Part shown: piece after piece, positions 56,192 to 64,000 of the stretch
How positions within the stretch are numbered: position 1 is the stretch's first letter
How the letters are laid out: each line of letters starts with the position of its first letter
DNA from: Dyadobacter sp. CY323
GTDB taxonomy: Bacteria > Bacteroidota > Bacteroidia > Cytophagales > Spirosomataceae
Assembly (NCBI RefSeq): GCF_021390245.1
Contig: NZ_JAJUXH010000005.1
Span: forward strand, 248,001-312,000
Direction: 5' to 3'
DNA length: 64,000 nucleotides
Notes under the pieces: generated by a model
Told to the model about the DNA's origin: nothing
Databases searched by the model: none
What the model saw: only the letters and a program-made list of their open reading frames with translations
Translations under genes and position numbers: made by a program

Positions 56192-57172
56192 TTATTTTTT
56201 ACCCAATGTAGCCTGATAAAGTGCGGCGATTTCTTTTGCGGTCAGTGCCCGGTCATACACAGCCAATCCTCCTAATTTTCCATCGAAGCCTTCCTCGTAC
56301 GTTGGTTTCCCCTCTGGATAAGTCGGCCACATGGGGTGATCGCGCTGGGCTACGGTAAAATCAGCACCATTGGGACCACCGTCGAAAATCGGCCCTTCGT
56401 AATGAAAGGGATTGAAATTGGCGTTCGTATCCAGAGCTCCATTTACATAAACGCTGATCCTTTTGGTATCATAGGTATACGCGATCATGTACCATGTATC
56501 CTTCTCGAGAAACGTTTTACCCGTTGCATAGTCAAACGCAAAGGGATGATTGGGAGTGGCTCCTCCGTAAGGAGACAAGTATCCCATAGCCTGGTGCTTG
56601 GCCGGACTTCTTTTATATGTTCTATAGTCAGTCTGAGAAAGACCACTCATAAAGAGCGCATATTGTCTGGCTGGATACCTATCCCCTATCCCCTCTGCCT
56701 TACCGAGAAATTTCATATCACCTTCATTCCACATACCCGCTATGTACTGCCACGGGCGATCCGATTGCCGCTGAATCCACGAAACGATTGTGATCTGCTT
56801 TTTACTACCGTGAATATTCAAGCCTTGCGCGTCAGCGCGCTTTAATCTAAGCCACTGCCCCCACTCCAGGTCCGCGCTATACTTCCCGAATACCCCGTCT
56901 TCAACCCTGCGGATTGGTCCGTTCATTTCCTCCAGTTCGTATTTATACTTCCCTTTTGACTTCTTTGTCGATCCGGATTTCTCCTGAAAATCCCAGAAAG
57001 TCAACAGATTGGGAATATCGACCGGGCTTTTTATCTTCTTAAATTCACTGTTTTCGGGGTTATTTCCCCTTGCAGTATTCGTGCTTTTTGCGCTGCCTTC
57101 GGTTCTGTCATCATTGAAACCAATGGGATTTAGCAGTAGTACGGACAAAACTAAACTCGTTATTGTAGACAT
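56192..57172 (-). CDS. Exported LamG-like (concanavalin-type) domain protein
   Basis: 326 residues with a signal peptide (MSTITSLVLSVLLLNP). A jellyroll of the LamG/Laminin_G_3 type covers about 55-320 (ITIVSWIQRQSDRPWQYIAGMW, WYMIAYTYDTKRISVYVNGALD, FDGKLGGLAVYDRALTAKEIAALYQ). Such domains bind carbohydrates or serve as accessory parts of polysaccharide-degrading systems. It lies 62 bp after the SusD gene and 85 bp before the tannase-like gene, in one transcription direction. Confidence 0.88.
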   Translation of the reverse strand: MSTITSLVLSVLLLNPIGFNDDRTEGSAKSTNTARGNNPENSEFKKIKSPVDIPNLLTFWDFQEKSGSTKKSKGKYKYELEEMNGPIRRVEDGVFGKYSADLEWGQWLRLKRADAQGLNIHGSKKQITIVSWIQRQSDRPWQYIAGMWNEGDMKFLGKAEGIGDRYPARQYALFMSGLSQTDYRTYKRSPAKHQAMGYLSPYGGATPNHPFAFDYATGKTFLEKDTWYMIAYTYDTKRISVYVNGALDTNANFNPFHYEGPIFDGGPNGADFTVAQRDHPMWPTYPEGKPTYEEGFDGKLGGLAVYDRALTAKEIAALYQATLGKK

Positions 57173-57234
57173 AAGATCTGACTTAAGAATTAAAACAATT
57201 GTTTTTTGAGAAATAAATAGCCCGGTAAGAGCAG

Positions 57235-58917
57235 TTAGTTATAACCAGGATTCTGGTCTATTTTCGCATCCTTGTTGGCTTCAATGTCTGTATTCGGAAT
57301 GGGCCACAGGTTATGAAAATCCTTGATATCGTCCTGGTTCAGGTCATTGTATTTCCGGACACGCTCTACCAGCACTCCCATTCGGTGTAAGGTGATTCTC
57401 CGGTGTTCTTCATAGACCAATTCCCTTGCCCTCTCGTCGAGCAGAAACTCCAAGGTTACCTCACCTGCTGTAATAGCTTTGGCTTTCGACCTGCTGCGAA
57501 CTTGATTTACGTCGTTAGCGGCCTGTGCCTTTTCACCCCTCAGCACATACGCCTCAGCGCGTAGCAAATACGTTTCCGCCAATCGTAATATATACATATC
57601 CCGATAGGTGCTTCCAGAAGTGGCTTTCAGGATTTTGTTAGCCTTGTCGGCATACAATTCGTCCGGATGATCTCCTGGCGTAGTTGCTTTGGAAGGCCAG
57701 GGATACCACCTCCAAGGCTGTAATTTTCCGTTTTGGGACGGATATTTAACTGCGCTCGAATCGTACCAGACAGAAGCACGATTGGTATATTTCACATCCC
57801 GTACAATGTTATGCGAAGCATTGCGGATGTCGTTGTTCCAATCGCTTTCCCACAAATCATAGAGATAGTAGTCGGTATTCATCATAAAAGAGACGCCACG
57901 TCCACCCATGTTGTAGTCAGACATTCCCTGACCATTCATACCGGTTTTTCCGTCCGGATCCGTGAGTGTCCAGCCTGCCGGTACCGCGTATCTCTCAAGA
58001 CAGTTCTGACTTCCGCCAGAGGAAACCAGTAACCCACCCGGAACGTCAGGCTCCATTCTGGCGAGCCACAATGTTTCCGTATTTCCAGCGCTCCGTTTTT
58101 GGTTGCCTCTTTGAAACAAATCCCAGAACACATCCTTGTCCGTCTCGGCGACCCGGGCACCAAACCGGTTTTTCATCAATTGAACATGGGGGTCATTGAT
58201 CACCTTGGTAGCGGCGGCAATGGCATCATCGTACCTCCCTAATGTAATGTAGGTTTCCGACAGTAAATGAAACGCAACCAGATCGGACACTTTCCCATCG
58301 ACCACTTGATTAATAGAAGGCAGGCTCCGGGACGCCTCCTCAGCATCCAGCGCTATTTGTTGAAGAACCGCTTCCCTGGACGCCCGGGTCAGATCAGTTC
58401 TCGGGGATGCCACCTCTTCCAGAATCAGTGGAACTCCGCCGAACAGGTAAACCAGGTAACGGTAAGCGTAGGCCCTGAAAAACTTGGCTTCGCCAGTAAT
58501 GTTCTGTTTCTGGGTATCGGCGATATCACTGGTTTCAATACGCGATATAATGGTGTTCGAATTTGAAATTATCTTGTACCAACTCTCCCAGTGATACTTC
58601 ACCATATTATTGGTGGGCACAAGCCACACATTATAATCGCCGAACCTATCGGCATCGCCACGTGCGTGCTTGGCAATATCGGTCGCCTGAAAATGGGCAA
58701 AGTAGTTGACATTTTCTGCTATCCCGAAATTGATTTCCCGGACCCGCGCATAAAGGTCCGTCAGCGCACGCTCGTAATCATTGGCTGTTTTATAAGAGTT
58801 TTCTAGACTAAAAAAGTCCAGAGGCACCTCGTTTAGGAATTTCTGTTCATCGCAAGCCGTCGTGAAAAGCATGATCGCTCCGACCATTCCTGCTATTAGA
58901 TTTTTTCTCATGTCCAT
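57235..58917 (-). CDS. SusD/RagB-family nutrient-binding outer-membrane lipoprotein
   Basis: 560 residues. The lipoprotein signal ends in MLFTTAC, and the SusD start is DEQKFLNEVPLDFFSLENSY. TPR-like helices (ITGEAKFFRAYAYRYLVYLFGGVPLI) and the C-terminal RagB part (MYILRLAETYLLRAEAYVLRGEKAQAANDVNQVRSR, LLDERARELVYEEHRR in outline) follow, and the end is DPxxxxNPGYN-like. Six bases separate it from the susC-like gene. The start may be Met1 or Met3 (MDM). Confidence 0.95.
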   Translation of the reverse strand: MDMRKNLIAGMVGAIMLFTTACDEQKFLNEVPLDFFSLENSYKTANDYERALTDLYARVREINFGIAENVNYFAHFQATDIAKHARGDADRFGDYNVWLVPTNNMVKYHWESWYKIISNSNTIISRIETSDIADTQKQNITGEAKFFRAYAYRYLVYLFGGVPLILEEVASPRTDLTRASREAVLQQIALDAEEASRSLPSINQVVDGKVSDLVAFHLLSETYITLGRYDDAIAAATKVINDPHVQLMKNRFGARVAETDKDVFWDLFQRGNQKRSAGNTETLWLARMEPDVPGGLLVSSGGSQNCLERYAVPAGWTLTDPDGKTGMNGQGMSDYNMGGRGVSFMMNTDYYLYDLWESDWNNDIRNASHNIVRDVKYTNRASVWYDSSAVKYPSQNGKLQPWRWYPWPSKATTPGDHPDELYADKANKILKATSGSTYRDMYILRLAETYLLRAEAYVLRGEKAQAANDVNQVRSRSKAKAITAGEVTLEFLLDERARELVYEEHRRITLHRMGVLVERVRKYNDLNQDDIKDFHNLWPIPNTDIEANKDAKIDQNPGYN

Positions 58918-58923
58918 TTTGAT

Positions 58924-61900
58924 TTATAGAGAAACATTTAGCCCAACAGTATAAGCCTTCATCACGGGTAGCGGGTTGCTGCTGGTAACTCCTTGCCCTG
59001 TTTCCGGATCCCAACCATCCCATTTCGTCAGCGTTACCATATTCTTTCCGCTCAGGTAGAGGTTCGCTGATTTCAAGCGAATTTTGCTCAGCAGCTTAAT
59101 CGGCAGTTGATAAGACAGCGAAACATCCTGCAGCCGTGCGAAACTTCGGGATACATAGCGTACAGGCGCGATCTGTGCAGGTTCCCACACCAAAGGATAC
59201 TTGCCGTTTGGATTAGAAGGAGACCAATAGTCGTAAAAGGAAAACCAGTTCCCGTGCTGCGCCGTACTTTTTGTATTATTTACCCCGGTAGGATGGTTAG
59301 CACCCAGGTAAGCATTTTTGCCACCTTGGATGGTATTGATAAAAAACCGGAAGGAGAAGTTGCTATACTTCAATGTGTTCTGAATTCCCATCTGATATGC
59401 CGGCTCCGTTCTTCCCAGAATCCTCCTGTCCTTTTCAGCAGAAAGCTGTCCGTCTCCATTCTGATCGACCATCCGGTAAGTTCCTGGTGAGAAACCTGCT
59501 GGTATTTCATCGGACAATTGCCAGATTCCATTGGTTTCGAAATCATATACTGTTCCGATTGAATTCCCGATAAAAAGTCCGCTGGCAATCAGATCATCAT
59601 CCCTGCCGTCCCCGTCTTTATCAACCCCTAGTAATTCGGTGATTTTATTACGGTTCGAAGAAAAATTCAAATCGACGTCCCAGCTAAATTTTGGTCTGTG
59701 AACCGCTTTGCCGAAAATTTGAAATTCAAACCCATGGTTGACCAACCTGCCTAGGTTGCTTGTTATGGACGAAAATCCGGTGGCAATAGGAAGACCGACG
59801 TTCCAGAACAAATTAGTCGTCACGGTTTTGTAGTAATCGACGCTTCCCTTTATCCGGTCATTGAAGATGCCATAATCCACACCAAGGTTCACACCCGCGG
59901 TCGATTCCCAGGCCAGGTTATCATTCGCTAAACTCGACGGAGACTGTCCCAGTGATGTGGTAGCACCATCGCCGAATACATAACTGGAGCTGGTGGTCGT
60001 GGCCACACGAGCCAGGGAGTTATAGCGTGCGATCTGATTGCCGTTCTCCCCGTAACTGGCCCTCAACTTCGCATAACTGATGACCGGGATCGAGAAGAAT
60101 GACTCCTCCGAAAGTGTCCAGGCGCCCCCAATGGAAGGGAAAAGTGCTGTCTTATTATTTTTTGCAAACCCACTGAAACCGTCTCTCCGCAGGGTAGCAG
60201 TTAACATATACCGTCCCCGGTAATTGTAATTTGCTCTGATCATCTGATAAACAGACGATTCTTTATGTGCAGAGGAAGAGTTGAACATGGTAGTTGCCTG
60301 CTGGATATTGTTGTATCCCAGACTGATATTTGGAATATTGTATCCACCTGCATTTGTGGTTTCCCCAGCTATCTTATTGTATCCGGCCACAAAAGTCAGA
60401 TTGATACCGTGCTGGCCAATTTTCTTATCATATGTGAAGATGTTATCAAATAACATATCCAGGATCGAGCCGTGTTCCTTGCCTACTGACCCGGTCTGTC
60501 CTCTGTCGTAGGGATTGCTGTTGGACCGGTTCCACCAGCGGAGGTTATTGCTGTAATTCATCCGGTAACTGAACCCTTCCAAAAAGGGCAGCTTGATGAT
60601 CCCGTAAAAATTACCGGATGCCCTGTTACTGATATCTTTGTCGTCCGTCTGCGCGTCGAGAAATGGATTTATCGCGACATCGCCTCTCGGATTCACGATA
60701 AAATTCCCCTGCTCATCCCAAGGCAGTGACAGAGGCGATGTCCCCGACGCGATGGCACCTATAGCAGGAGTTTTTCCCGACATATCTAAAAACGAACCGA
60801 ACGTATTGACACCTACGGTAAGCCACGGATTGATATTCGTTTCCAAATTGACCCTGACAGTGGCTCTTTTATACTTATCATTAAGAAGATATCCCCGCTG
60901 GTCCGTGAGCCCCCCCGACAAATAATAACTGGTAGATTCGGTACTTCCCGCAATACTCAGCTGATGATCATTGATATACGCAGCGTTTGTCAGCGCGTCC
61001 CACCAATCAAAGTTGTTTTGTTTCTCTATCCCCTCGATCTGCATCGGACGCAGTTCGGATAAACTAAAATTCCAGTTTGGATTGGGATTAACATAGTCAG
61101 GGGCCAGATAGGCGTTTTTATAGTCTATAGCTTTCACCTTTTGAAGTGTTTCCTCGCGATCGAGCAGCCGCGCATTCACGCTCGGATTCTGGATGGAATA
61201 GGATCCCGAATAACTGATTACCGGTTTTTTGGCCGATTTTCCCGAGTTGGTGGTGATGATGATTACTCCATTGGCCGCTTGCGCGCCGTATATCGCTTTA
61301 CTACTGGCGTCTTTTAAAACATCCACCGATTTGATATCGGCCGGATTCAAGTCGGAAAGTCTTCCCCTGAAGATAATCCCGTCGACCACAATCAATGGGC
61401 TGGTGCTTCCGCTCAAAGTGTTCTGTCCACGAATCATAATACTGGGCTCCTGCCCGGCCTGGTTGACCTGACCGATCCGGACGCCAGGCACGGAGCCTTG
61501 AAGCGACTGCAAAATATTGATGTTCGGAGCCTCCTTGAATGCTTCCAGGTTCACGGAAGAAACAGCGCCGGTCAAGTCACTTTTTTTCTGACTTCCGTAG
61601 CCTACAACAACCACCTCGTCAAACGATTTCTGATCGGTCGACAGCGAGATCTCGATCGTGCTCTTGTTCCCTACAACCACTTCCCTCGTGTGATATCCCA
61701 CAAATGAGAATACCAGAACTGAACTTTCATCAGCCACATCGACAGAAAAGTTTCCGTTGACGTCGGTGACCGTTCCTTGCTGCGAACCCTTGATGAGGAT
61801 GCTCACGCCGGGCAACCCCTCGCCTTTTTCATCCTGCACCTTCCCGCTAACGCTAATTGATAAACGCGCGACGGTTGGCGGGACGATTTCCACCTTCTCT

Positions 61901-62313
61901 TTGGCTGCTGGTCTGGTGACATTAGGCAACGTGTTCCCTCCCTTTTTCTGATCAATGATCTCTTGAAGGACATTCACCATTTTCTTCAAGGATTCCATAC
62001 CTTTCTTATCGTCCTGATAAATGATGACATATTTCGAATCTAGGATCTTATACTTTAACCGCGTGTGTTCAAGTGCGCTGCTTAAAGCTTCGTTCGCACT
62101 GGTATAATCGTCAGGATTATAATCTTTCCGGATACTAATATTTTCCACGATCTCGCGGTCGTAGGTGAAATGGACATGGTAACGTTTGTTGATATCCTGA
62201 ATTACCGTGAGTAATTTCTCTCCGTTGACGTACCTCTCCGACCCACTGGAGTCGCATATGGTTAGACTGAGAAACAGGACTCCTGACAAGAGAACTTGCA
62301 AGTAGTTTTTCAT
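58924..62313 (-). CDS. SusC/RagA-family TonB-dependent outer-membrane transporter with STN domain
   Basis: 1129 residues: signal peptide (MKNYLQVLLSGVLFLSLTI), STN domain (about 32-100, LLTVIQDINKRYHVHFTYDREI), a linker rich in Lys and Pro, carboxypeptidase-D-like domain (about 150-225, DEKGEGLPGVSILIKGSQ), plug (DEVVVVGYGSQKKSDLTG ... AIYGAQAANGVIIITT) and barrel. The STN domain links it to the FecR protein encoded 90 bp upstream. With the tannase and LamG proteins it suggests an ester-linked plant polymer or glycoside as substrate (inferred). Confidence 0.95.
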   Translation of the reverse strand: MKNYLQVLLSGVLFLSLTICDSSGSERYVNGEKLLTVIQDINKRYHVHFTYDREIVENISIRKDYNPDDYTSANEALSSALEHTRLKYKILDSKYVIIYQDDKKGMESLKKMVNVLQEIIDQKKGGNTLPNVTRPAAKEKVEIVPPTVARLSISVSGKVQDEKGEGLPGVSILIKGSQQGTVTDVNGNFSVDVADESSVLVFSFVGYHTREVVVGNKSTIEISLSTDQKSFDEVVVVGYGSQKKSDLTGAVSSVNLEAFKEAPNINILQSLQGSVPGVRIGQVNQAGQEPSIMIRGQNTLSGSTSPLIVVDGIIFRGRLSDLNPADIKSVDVLKDASSKAIYGAQAANGVIIITTNSGKSAKKPVISYSGSYSIQNPSVNARLLDREETLQKVKAIDYKNAYLAPDYVNPNPNWNFSLSELRPMQIEGIEKQNNFDWWDALTNAAYINDHQLSIAGSTESTSYYLSGGLTDQRGYLLNDKYKRATVRVNLETNINPWLTVGVNTFGSFLDMSGKTPAIGAIASGTSPLSLPWDEQGNFIVNPRGDVAINPFLDAQTDDKDISNRASGNFYGIIKLPFLEGFSYRMNYSNNLRWWNRSNSNPYDRGQTGSVGKEHGSILDMLFDNIFTYDKKIGQHGINLTFVAGYNKIAGETTNAGGYNIPNISLGYNNIQQATTMFNSSSAHKESSVYQMIRANYNYRGRYMLTATLRRDGFSGFAKNNKTALFPSIGGAWTLSEESFFSIPVISYAKLRASYGENGNQIARYNSLARVATTTSSSYVFGDGATTSLGQSPSSLANDNLAWESTAGVNLGVDYGIFNDRIKGSVDYYKTVTTNLFWNVGLPIATGFSSITSNLGRLVNHGFEFQIFGKAVHRPKFSWDVDLNFSSNRNKITELLGVDKDGDGRDDDLIASGLFIGNSIGTVYDFETNGIWQLSDEIPAGFSPGTYRMVDQNGDGQLSAEKDRRILGRTEPAYQMGIQNTLKYSNFSFRFFINTIQGGKNAYLGANHPTGVNNTKSTAQHGNWFSFYDYWSPSNPNGKYPLVWEPAQIAPVRYVSRSFARLQDVSLSYQLPIKLLSKIRLKSANLYLSGKNMVTLTKWDGWDPETGQGVTSSNPLPVMKAYTVGLNVSL

Positions 62314-62403
62314 ACCAGATTAAATTTTGAAGTAAGGGTTTAGGGTTTAAGGGCATTAAAGAACACTAATTGAAAGGGCGAAGTATTGCATGGGAAATTG
62401 CGT

Positions 62404-63348
62404 TTAGTTGACAATGATGGTGTTTTCATGCTCTTCGAATTCAATATCAAGGGAAATTTCGAGCGCATTCCGGATGAGTTCCCAGTTCGCATACGGTAAA
62501 GACAAATCCATCCGCTTGCTCAGCAGAGCCTTGTTCTCAATTTGAAATTTCTTCCCATAGAGCTCCTCAAAGCGATTTAAAATATCGGCAAGGGACTCGT
62601 TCTGAAAGTCCAGCATGCCGTCTACCCATGATGCGTTACGGATCAGGGTCGTGGATTCTTTTACAACCAGTTCCGTCCGCTTGTCGTCATAGTGCACAGA
62701 ATTGCCTGGTTCCATGGTTATCGTTTTTCCATCGATGTTATCCAGTTCCAGTTTAACTTTTCCCGATTCTAAGAAAACATCTGTTAAACCCCGGCGGTTG
62801 CGGACATTGAATACTGTCCCCAGTACCTTCACCTTCACATCGCCCGACTGCACCACAAACTCGGTCCCATTCAACTTTTTTACTTCGAAGAAAGCTTCCC
62901 CTTCCAGTTTCACTTTCCTGATACCCTTCCGTTTCCAGTTGTTATCCCACGACAGCTGTGTGTTTGCATTTAGCAAAACCTTGCTGCTATCAGGTAATAT
63001 GATACTTTTCGTCTCGCCATAAGACGTTCGATGCGTAATGGACTCAATTTTTTGAAGATGAAACGGCCAGTAATTAAACAATGAAATAATCAGCGTTACA
63101 GATGCTGCTATCATCAGGCCCCAGCGAACGATTTTGTATGATTTACGACTGCCTCTCTCCTCGTCGAATTCCATCCCCAAGAGGATTTCGGCCGATCCCT
63201 GCCAGTCTCGTTCTGCCATCGTGTCAATAATTTTTTCAGATTCCGGCCCACCGATCAACAGCAGGAACTCTTCGTATTCCGATGGTGACAGATCGTTATT
63301 CCGGTATTTTATCAGCAACTGAGTTAACCTCTGATCTCTATTACTCAC
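62404..63348 (-). CDS. FecR-family anti-sigma factor
   Basis: 314 residues. Cytoplasmic part (about 1-70, LTQLLIKYRNNDLSPSEYEEFL), membrane helix (about 77-95, WGLMIAASVTLIISLFNYW), FecR domain (ILPDSSKVLLNANTQLSW, LEGEAFFEVKK) and DUF4974-like tail (LADILNRFEELYGKKFQI). It is directly upstream of the SusC gene, but unlike the other two loci its sigma gene is divergent, 230 bp away at 63579. Confidence 0.94.
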   Translation of the reverse strand: MSNRDQRLTQLLIKYRNNDLSPSEYEEFLLLIGGPESEKIIDTMAERDWQGSAEILLGMEFDEERGSRKSYKIVRWGLMIAASVTLIISLFNYWPFHLQKIESITHRTSYGETKSIILPDSSKVLLNANTQLSWDNNWKRKGIRKVKLEGEAFFEVKKLNGTEFVVQSGDVKVKVLGTVFNVRNRRGLTDVFLESGKVKLELDNIDGKTITMEPGNSVHYDDKRTELVVKESTTLIRNASWVDGMLDFQNESLADILNRFEELYGKKFQIENKALLSKRMDLSLPYANWELIRNALEISLDIEFEEHENTIIVN

Positions 63349-63578
63349 TATGTAGTTCTTTTAAGGTGTCTGACTTTGGTTTTTGCACTTCACACATGAG
63401 TCATCGAACTTTCCTTTCTTTTTATACTGCATTGACGGATTGCTCCCTTTTTAGGACTAGTGAAACTTATAATTTTTTCACAATTGTAATAATTCGTGAT
63501 TTTTCATACCTTTATTGAGCACTTTACTATGGGTTACAACTTCACCTTTCACAGGGAATTGGCTTAAAATCTGTGAAA

Positions 63579-64000
63579 ATGGAAGATATTAATAAGCAGT
63601 ACAGGGAATTTCTCTATCGTTTTTTTCTTAAGCATGTAAAGGTCCATGCACTTGCGGAAGATCTCGCGCAGGATGTGTTCATCAAGTTCTGGCAGCGCAA
63701 AGATCATGCTGACTCCATTGAAAATATCAATGCCTGGCTCTACACACTGGCCCGTAACCGACTGATGGACCACTACAGGAAACTTGCATCTGAAAAAAAG
63801 TACCAGGACTTGATTTGGTATGAAATGGAACAGCATTCCAATGATGTCATTCAGGAGATATATAAAAACGAACTGGATGAGAAAATAGGGGCCCTTCTGA
63901 AATCTCTTCCCCCGCGCCAGATTGAAGTGTACCGGCTAAGCCGCGAAAATGGTCTGTCATTGGATGAAGTTGCAAAGACCCTAGACATCTCCCCCAATAC
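63579..64000 (+). CDS. ECF-type RNA polymerase sigma factor, cut by the window end
   Basis: About 140 codons are visible from the ATG at 63579. The N terminus is short, so region 2 starts almost at once (QYREFLYRFFLKHVKVHALAEDLAQDVFIKFWQ), followed by the linker and region 4 up to LSLDEVAKTLDISPNT. The last residues fall at the window edge. It is divergent from the FecR gene at 62404-63348, with the shared promoter region at 63349-63578, and is its likely partner. Confidence 0.92.
   Translation, partial: MEDINKQYREFLYRFFLKHVKVHALAEDLAQDVFIKFWQRKDHADSIENINAWLYTLARNRLMDHYRKLASEKKYQDLIWYEMEQHSNDVIQEIYKNELDEKIGALLKSLPPRQIEVYRLSRENGLSLDEVAKTLDISPN

Noticed and set aside
57192..57205. AAAACAATTGTTTT palindrome between SusD and LamG genes
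   Set aside because: A loopless AT-rich palindrome of this length occurs by chance and has no second copy in a promoter region here.
1..64000. CRISPR arrays, rRNA genes, prophage structural genes
   Set aside because: No regularly spaced repeats, rRNA segments or phage morphogenesis proteins were seen on either strand.

Overview
The window is chromosomal DNA of a Bacteroidota member, most likely a Cytophagales/Spirosomataceae bacterium of the Dyadobacter type (inferred). The reasons are three SusC/SusD outer-membrane pairs with ECF sigma and FecR regulators, A-rich translation starts without strong Shine-Dalgarno sites, TonB-plug motifs of the IYGARAANGVIIITT type, and typical Bacteroidota families such as the ABC permease/M1 peptidase fusion, BLUF and PA-IL-like domains.

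Layout. 1-5846 (minus): sigma, FecR, SusC and the start of a SusD gene. 6124-7149: a stress-type four-helix protein and a short BLUF photoreceptor. 7304-22621 (plus): a second sigma/FecR/SusC/SusD unit followed by Tat-exported sugar isomerase and enolase-superfamily proteins, a lipoprotein c-type cytochrome dehydrogenase and a cupredoxin-fused beta-propeller, which reads as a periplasmic oxidative catabolic module. 22777-27332: an ABC ATPase and a permease/M1 peptidase fusion. 28012-29436: an ECF sigma factor fused to a membrane segment and a TonB-plug-like tail.

29566-39685 is the most unusual region. It has two DyP-type peroxidases on opposite strands, a membrane-anchored PA-IL-like protein, a beta-barrel-like exported protein, a membrane protein with a duplicated domain, and a NarL-type response regulator with a TPR histidine kinase. 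A 42-bp element centred on an ATCCT-N8-AGGAT palindrome occurs in both divergent promoter regions (33421-33462 and 36778-36819), with a third core at 33504-33525. This suggests one signalling circuit controls the whole set.

39763-45282 is a decayed integration hot spot: tRNA-Ser(UGA), a tyrosine integrase with two frameshifts, a DUF932 gene cut off by an IS110 element, an IS3 element with a canonical A AAA AAG slip site, and a trace of a type I methylase. 45800-54396 carries a GT87-like membrane protein, a receiver protein, a large PAS kinase with a Glu pseudo-receiver and its partner regulator, an AraC/SDR pair, and two gene relics (aldo/keto reductase; a frameshifted copy of the partner regulator). 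54577-64000 is a third utilisation locus: tannase/feruloyl-esterase-like enzyme, LamG protein, SusD, SusC, FecR and a divergent sigma factor cut by the window end.
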